Shown: piece by piece, positions 6,776 through 10,209 of the stretch
Position numbering within the stretch: position 1 is the stretch's first letter
Layout of the letters: each line of letters starts with the position of its first letter
Assembly: GCA_021793935.1 (NCBI GenBank)
Contig: JAJYRV010000048.1
Coordinates: 1 to 10,209 of the forward strand
Length of the DNA: 10,209 bases
From: Actinomycetes bacterium
GTDB taxonomy: Bacteria > Actinomycetota > Actinomycetes > Actinomycetales > Beutenbergiaceae
Reading direction: 5' to 3'
The notes under the pieces: generated by a model
Database searches by the model: none
What the model was told of the DNA's origin: nothing
Seen by the model: only the letters and a program-made list of their open reading frames with translations
Made by a program: the position numbers and the translations under genes

Positions 6776-6848
6776 TTCACATTCACGTGCATGCGGCGTT
6801 GGGGTGCTCGCGCGGGGGCGAATTGTGGAGGGCGGGGCGCGTGTGGAT

Positions 6849-7367
6849 TCATCCCAAGATCCGCAGCGAGCCGCTGACGAGGACCGGCACAACACCCACG
6901 AGGATGAAGGCAGGCAGCAGGCACAGCCCCACGGGGAGGACGAGTTGCACCGATAACCGGGCGGAGGCCGCCTTTGCGATCGCCTTCCGGTTCGCGCGGA
7001 TCGACCGGGCCAACTGCTCCAGTAACGGGGCGGGATCGGCGCCCTCACTCCATGCGGGGGCGAGCACCTCGCTCAATACGTGCCCCTGCCACGCCTCCTC
7101 CCACGAGGAGCCCAGGTGGAGCGCCTTCGCTGCTCGGCGCAGCCGCTGTCCGTGCCCCGCCCCGGACACCTCCCCAACGGCTTCACACGCACGCGGGAGT
7201 GAGGCACCGGCGCTCAGGGCGACGCAAAGCAGGTCACAGATGACCGCGAGGTCGATCCCGCGGGGCGGGCGGGGAGTGTCGGGAGGGGACGACGATCGAG
7301 GCACCGGCGGCGGTTGGGTGAAGGCCCACGCCGCGGCGGTGAGGAGCGCGGTGATGAGCGCGATCAT
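6849..7367 (-). CDS. tadC: TadC-like type II secretion system F-domain membrane protein (Rv3657c-like)
   Basis: A 172-residue inner-membrane platform protein of the Tad/Flp apparatus. It has an N-terminal hydrophobic segment (3-17), a proline-rich linker (18-37), and a helical cytoplasmic T2SSF-type domain (about 38-135) containing DLLCVALSAGASLPRACEAV, the family's L-x-x-G-x-x-L-x-x-A pattern. A C-terminal hydrophobic hairpin follows (about 138-167). It is shorter than proteobacterial TadC (about 300), as is usual for the actinobacterial versions. The ATG at 7367 overlaps the TadB-like stop (ATGA), with GGGAG four bases upstream. It is expected to pair with the TadB-like protein and couple TadA ATP hydrolysis to pilin movement. 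Distinguishing TadB from TadC rests on gene order; the family itself is reasonably clear. Confidence 0.83.
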   Translation of the reverse strand: MIALITALLTAAAWAFTQPPPVPRSSSPPDTPRPPRGIDLAVICDLLCVALSAGASLPRACEAVGEVSGAGHGQRLRRAAKALHLGSSWEEAWQGHVLSEVLAPAWSEGADPAPLLEQLARSIRANRKAIAKAASARLSVQLVLPVGLCLLPAFILVGVVPVLVSGSLRILG

Positions 7368-8089
7368 GACGCTCCCGATTCAGCGTTCTCTGCCCGCAGC
7401 AGAAGCCGCTGGATCCAGATCCTGCCGAGGAGGAGGAGCGCCCCGGCGGTGACGAGGAGTAGGGCGCCCCAGATGCTGGATACGAACAGGCTGATCGGCG
7501 CGGCGCCCATGAGCGAGCCGATGACGATCCCCGCCAGGGGCAGCGCAAGCAGGAGCTTCGCCGTTGCCCGGGGCGCGGCGAAGGCGGCGGTTCGTTCCGC
7601 CTCGGCCCGCGCGGACTCTTCGATCCCAGCGGCGCAGGTTTCCAGCACGGGCGCGAGTTCGGCCCCGAGGTCGTCGGCGAGCGCGGTAGCTGCGTGCGCG
7701 GCACGCAAGGCGCCGCTGGCCTCACCGCGGCCGGCTCCGGGGCGCGCGCCGGGATCTGCAGTGGGGCCGCCCGCAAGGGCCGCCAACTCCTGGGCGGCCC
7801 CGGTGGGCAGCTGTTTGGCCGCGGCCCGCCAGGCTTCTGTCGGGGACTGCCCGGCCCGCAGGCGCGCCGCCACGGAGGTGAGCGCCGCGCCGATCCTCGC
7901 GGCCTCGTCCCGCTCATGCCCTCGTTGGAATCCGCGCCGATTCCGGAAGCTGATTCGCAAACGGGATGCGGCCCCGGGCCTCCCGGTGCGGCGTTGTCGG
8001 AGCTGGCTCGAGGAGCTCCGCGGCGGGGGCGCCGGCCGCACCCACAGCGCCGCCACGGCGGGCATGCACAGGAGGATCCACCCCAACAT
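7364..8089 (-). CDS. tadB: TadB-like type II secretion system F-domain membrane protein (Rv3658c-like)
   Basis: A 241-residue membrane platform protein of the Tad/Flp system. The first 17 residues (MLGWILLCMPAVAALWV) form a membrane segment. A basic, low-complexity linker (18-60) precedes a helical T2SSF-type domain with AALTSVAARLRAGQSPTEAW (68-87) and LADDLGAELAPVLETCAAGI (137-156). Two membrane segments follow at about 178-197 and 201-222. I chose the ATG at 8089 because it overlaps the tadA stop by one base (TGATG), has AAGGA five bases upstream, and starts exactly at the hydrophobic segment. The frame stays open upstream to about 8446, but that extension is Arg/Pro/Gly-rich sequence antisense-like to nothing and lies inside tadA in another frame. 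It presumably forms the TadB/TadC platform under TadA. Confidence 0.85.
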   Translation of the reverse strand: MLGWILLCMPAVAALWVRPAPPPRSSSSQLRQRRTGRPGAASRLRISFRNRRGFQRGHERDEAARIGAALTSVAARLRAGQSPTEAWRAAAKQLPTGAAQELAALAGGPTADPGARPGAGRGEASGALRAAHAATALADDLGAELAPVLETCAAGIEESARAEAERTAAFAAPRATAKLLLALPLAGIVIGSLMGAAPISLFVSSIWGALLLVTAGALLLLGRIWIQRLLLRAENAESGAS

Positions 8090-9198
8090 CAGATTCCTTG
8101 GTCGAGTTTGCGGGCGAGATCTGCCCAGCCCGGGCCGAGGGCGGATTCCTCGCGTGCCTGCGGATCGCGCGTGAGCGCGGGGCGCACCACGAGCGGGCCG
8201 GTTTTGCTCACCACGCCGATGTGGTCGACTTCCCGAACACCGCACCGCCGTTGCACGTGGATCACCGCATCGAGGCCCGCTTGGGCCTGCAGTTCCACCG
8301 TTCGGGGTTCCATGTGCGCAAGCGCGCCGAGTGCGACGAGGCGGGCGGGGACGTCTTCGGCGGTGTTCGCGTGGATCGTTGCCCACCCGCCGTCGTGCCC
8401 CGTGTTGAATCCCGAGAGCATCTCGCGCACCTCCTCGCCTCGGCATTCGCCCAGGACGAGGCGGTCCGGGCGCATCCGCATCGCGGCTCGGACCAACGAG
8501 GCGAGCCCGATCTCACCGACCCCTTGGACGTTCGGGGTTCTGCTTTGCAGGTGCACCACGTGCAGGTGGGCGGGCATGAGTTCCACCGCCTCCTCGATGA
8601 TGACGATGCGTTCCTGGGGTGGGACCCGCCCGAGGGCGGCGGCAACGAGGGTGGTCTTTCCTGCCCCGCCCGCGCCGGAGACGAGAATGTTCGCCCGGGT
8701 GCGGATGAGTTGATCGATGACTTCGGCAAACTCCGGGGAGAGGAATCCGGAGGCGAGCATCTCCTCCCACCCGATACGATGCCTGGCCTGGCGCCGCAGG
8801 CTGATGTGCGCCGAACCCTGCACGAGCGGAGGCAGGACCGCGTGCAGCCGGGTGCCGTCGGGAAGGCGGCCATCGACGATCGGCGCGGCGTTGTCCAGCC
8901 GTTTTCCCGCGAGGGTGGCGAGCCGCTGCGCCAGGACGCGCGCGTCCACCGTAGTGAGGACCTTCCGTAGCCCTCGCCCCGCGTCGATCCACACGTCGTC
9001 GTCACCGTTGATCAGGACGTCGGTGACGGCGGGGTCATCGAGCAGCGGCTGGATCGCCTGACCGGCGCCGCGCACCTCGGCGAGCACGTGCAGGAGGGCC
9101 CGCCAGGGCGGTTCCCGGTTCGCCGTCGCCTCCCGGACCGCCGATGTGACCTCCGCCCCGGCGAGGATCCGCTCACGCGCCTGATCGACGACGCTCAT
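8089..9198 (-). CDS. tadA: TadA family secretion ATPase (CpaF-like, Rv3659c-like)
   Basis: A 369-residue cytoplasmic hexameric ATPase of the type II/IV secretion superfamily that powers Flp-type pilus assembly or secretion. The N-terminal domain includes DPAVTDVLINGDDDVWID (55-72), the CpaF-type start, and PIVDGRLPDGTRLHAVLPP (106-124). The catalytic domain has Walker A GAGGAGKTT (175-183), an Asp-box equivalent IVIIEEAVEL (198-207), Walker B LVLGECRGEE (247-256) and a His-box HDGGWATIHAN (268-278). All catalytic boxes are intact, so the enzyme should be active. The ATG at 9198 overlaps the CpaE-like stop (ATGA) and has GGGAG ten bases upstream. The frame is open to 9495 upstream, but that is an out-of-frame shadow inside the CpaE-like gene. 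'helicase/secretion neighborhood ATPase' is the name I recall for this actinobacterial subgroup. Confidence 0.93.
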   Translation of the reverse strand: MSVVDQARERILAGAEVTSAVREATANREPPWRALLHVLAEVRGAGQAIQPLLDDPAVTDVLINGDDDVWIDAGRGLRKVLTTVDARVLAQRLATLAGKRLDNAAPIVDGRLPDGTRLHAVLPPLVQGSAHISLRRQARHRIGWEEMLASGFLSPEFAEVIDQLIRTRANILVSGAGGAGKTTLVAAALGRVPPQERIVIIEEAVELMPAHLHVVHLQSRTPNVQGVGEIGLASLVRAAMRMRPDRLVLGECRGEEVREMLSGFNTGHDGGWATIHANTAEDVPARLVALGALAHMEPRTVELQAQAGLDAVIHVQRRCGVREVDHIGVVSKTGPLVVRPALTRDPQAREESALGPGWADLARKLDQGI

Positions 9199-10172
9199 GG
9201 CTCGACCGCTCCCAGCCCGTCGAGTGCGCTTCGGGCAGCCCGCAGCAGCGGCCCGCGCCGGTGGTCCCCCGGCGTGAGGCCTCGCTCCAACCCCGCGGGC
9301 AGGGAACGCTCTGCTCGCATGTAGACGAGCACCTGCGCTCGCGCCGATTCGGCGAGTTCCCCCGCGCTGAGGCCGCCCTTGGCGGGGCCCCGAACAACGA
9401 GGTGCACATCTTCGGTCGTGAGCGTGGCGCACAGCGCGCGCGTCGCGCTCGCCGCGGCGACGGAGCAGGTAGTGACCACGAGCACGGCGTCGCACCAGCG
9501 TTTCGTCACGCCGTTGGCGACATCTTGACGCTGCAGATCCAGAATCACCAGATCGTGCGTCTGCGCCAGCGCGGTGAGCACCGCTTCAGACGTTGCCATG
9601 TCCGGGCTGGGCCGGTCGTCGCCAAGGAGTAGGCGCACGTTCTCCCACCGGGGCAGTGACGCGGTGAGGTGGTCGGGCTCGGCGCCCGCAGCGGGGAGGT
9701 CGGGCCACCGCAGGCCCGGTGAATACACTCGTCCCAGCAGCGCGGTGAGCGCCGGGTTCCCCGCCCCTTCGACAAGGGCGCTCGTCAGCCCCGCCTCGGC
9801 TCCCGCTCGCGCGAGCGTCGCGGCGAACACCGAGGCGCCGACCCCACCGGCCGCGCCGACGATACCCACGACGCGGGCGCGCAGCACCCGGTTCGCCGCG
9901 CGGGCGAGGCCGAGGAGCTCTTCGGCCGCGTGCGGGAGCACGAGCGCCCCCTCGTGCGGGTGCTCCGCGTCCCGCAGGCACACCTCGGCGTAGCGTCGAG
10001 CACGCGCGCGCCAGGCAGGATCGCTGGATCCGGCGTCCAGGGCGAGCCCCGCCGCGACCGGTTCGATCGCGGATTCCGGGAAGACCGCGAGCGGAATGGA
10101 ATTCACGGCCAGGACGCTGCGGACGGTCTCGATCAGCTGGGGATCCTCGCTTCGAAGCGCTACGGGAACCAT
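9195..10172 (-). CDS. ssd: CpaE/TadZ-like protein of the MinD/ParA superfamily (Ssd/Rv3660c-like), deviant P-loop
   Basis: A 325-residue cytoplasmic protein, first in the tad operon. Its N-terminus (1 to about 95) looks like a degenerate receiver-type domain, and the rest is a MinD/ParA fold. The P-loop region is VVGIVGAAGGVGAS (101-114). The usual deviant Walker A KGGxGK[ST] has lost both lysines, the signature one to Ala107 or Ala108 and the catalytic one to Ala113. The A' aspartate region reads LVEGAGN (133-139) and Walker B reads LVILDLQ (208-214). The C-terminus holds LERGLTPGDHRRGPLLRAA (295-313). Relatives localise Tad/Cpa machines to a cell pole (TadZ/CpaE); the M. tuberculosis protein was named septum-site-determining from overexpression phenotypes. 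ATP hydrolysis here looks unlikely and binding uncertain. The ATG at 10172 is set by AGGAGG four bases upstream; an 11-residue upstream extension is rejected. Its stop overlaps tadA. Confidence 0.88.
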   Translation of the reverse strand: MVPVALRSEDPQLIETVRSVLAVNSIPLAVFPESAIEPVAAGLALDAGSSDPAWRARARRYAEVCLRDAEHPHEGALVLPHAAEELLGLARAANRVLRARVVGIVGAAGGVGASVFAATLARAGAEAGLTSALVEGAGNPALTALLGRVYSPGLRWPDLPAAGAEPDHLTASLPRWENVRLLLGDDRPSPDMATSEAVLTALAQTHDLVILDLQRQDVANGVTKRWCDAVLVVTTCSVAAASATRALCATLTTEDVHLVVRGPAKGGLSAGELAESARAQVLVYMRAERSLPAGLERGLTPGDHRRGPLLRAARSALDGLGAVEP

Positions 10173-10176
10173 TGCA

Positions 10177-10182
10177 CCTCCT
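10177..10182 (-). promoter_or_regulatory. Ribosome binding site of the first tad operon gene
   Basis: AGGAGG (extended to AGGAGGTG) lies four bases upstream of the ATG at 10172. It is the strongest Shine-Dalgarno in the operon and decides this start over the in-frame alternative at 10205, which would place the site inside the gene. Confidence 0.75.
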
Positions 10183-10188
10183 GATTTT

Positions 10189-10206
10189 CCCCAACCCTGC
10201 CCCAAC
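10189..10206. repeat. Short direct repeat upstream of the tad operon
   Basis: CCCCAAC occurs twice, at 10189-10195 and 10200-10206, 11 bases apart (about one helical turn), just upstream of the operon's first Shine-Dalgarno. The spacing suits a dimeric regulator, but the motif is short and the window ends here, so chance cannot be excluded. Confidence 0.25.
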
Positions 10207-10209
10207 GCT

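Larger units (their letters stand above)
6722..6848. other. 127-bp intergenic gap within the tad operon, regulatory-looking
   Basis: This is the only real gap in the operon, between the TadC-like stop and the pilin GTG. Its pilin-proximal part is less GC-rich than the genes around it (31 G/C in the 60 bases 6721-6780). It holds the hairpin at 6759-6775, an adjoining imperfect palindrome CCGTCATTGACGG at 6747-6759, and the pilin Shine-Dalgarno. TAGTTA or TTACGAAT on the minus strand at about 6735-6745 are weak -10 candidates; no clear -35 is seen. A promoter or RNA-processing site raising pilin expression is inferred. Confidence 0.5.

Noticed and set aside
6718..6924. 68-codon minus-strand frame across the tad gap and the TadC 3' end
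   Set aside because: Its upstream half is an out-of-frame shadow of the TadC-like gene; only the last 24 codons lie in non-coding sequence, and these are treated separately as a weak candidate.
8090..8446. N-terminal extension of the TadB-like frame upstream of 8089
   Set aside because: It is Arg/Pro-rich, overlaps tadA in another frame, and the ATG at 8089 has a Shine-Dalgarno, a TGATG overlap and an immediate membrane segment.
7966..8970. 334-codon plus-strand frame antisense to tadA and tadB
   Set aside because: TadA's catalytic boxes on the minus strand show which frame is real; this one is compositionally biased and has no domain.
10173..10205. 11-residue upstream extension of the CpaE-like protein
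   Set aside because: It would contain the strong AGGAGG site inside the coding region; that site is correctly placed for the ATG at 10172.

Overview
The window comes from a high-GC, monoderm actinobacterium (Actinomycetota). The evidence is coding DNA of roughly 70% GC with G/C at most third positions, several GTG starts, and one of the conserved actinobacterial 'helicase/secretion neighbourhood' gene sets. A finer placement (for example Micrococcales) would be a guess. No rRNA, tRNA, CRISPR array, IS element or phage gene is visible, and essentially every kilobase is coding.

Layout. Bases 2-901 (+) are the C-terminal two thirds of a UMF1/Atg22-type MFS transporter cut by the window edge. 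It converges on hppA (956-3259, -), a complete membrane-bound H+-pumping pyrophosphatase whose K/T pair marks it as K+-independent. A compact divergent region (3260-3362, or to 3392) separates hppA from a DUF1998-containing DEAD/DEAH-type helicase (3363-5825, +). The helicase's last 35 bases overlap, tail to tail, the last gene of a seven-gene minus-strand tad (Flp pilus-type) operon.

The tad operon runs from 10172 down to 5791. Its order is a CpaE/TadZ-like (Ssd) protein, TadA ATPase, TadB-like and TadC-like inner-membrane platform proteins, a 127-bp gap, a DUF4244 Flp-pilin-like peptide, a TadE-like pseudopilin and a TadE/G-like protein. The first four genes are joined by 4-, 1- and 4-base stop/start overlaps and the last three by 4- and 4-base overlaps, so each block looks translationally coupled. 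The gap carries a perfect 6-bp hairpin and locally low GC. It divides a machinery block (ATPase, platform, localisation factor) from a substrate block (pilin and pseudopilins).

Working together: TadA would power a TadB/TadC platform that assembles or exports the DUF4244 pilin and pseudopilins, with the CpaE-like protein positioning the machine. Its P-loop lacks both lysines, so it is probably not a normal ATPase. No prepilin peptidase lies in the window, although two of the three small proteins carry a G|xxxxE processing site. The set corresponds to Mycobacterium tuberculosis Rv3649 (helicase) and Rv3654c-Rv3660c, recalled from general knowledge rather than searched. I see no wholly new system. 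The less explained points are the helicase/tad pairing and overlap, the degenerate CpaE-like P-loop, the regulatory-looking gap, and hairpins at the hppA start.
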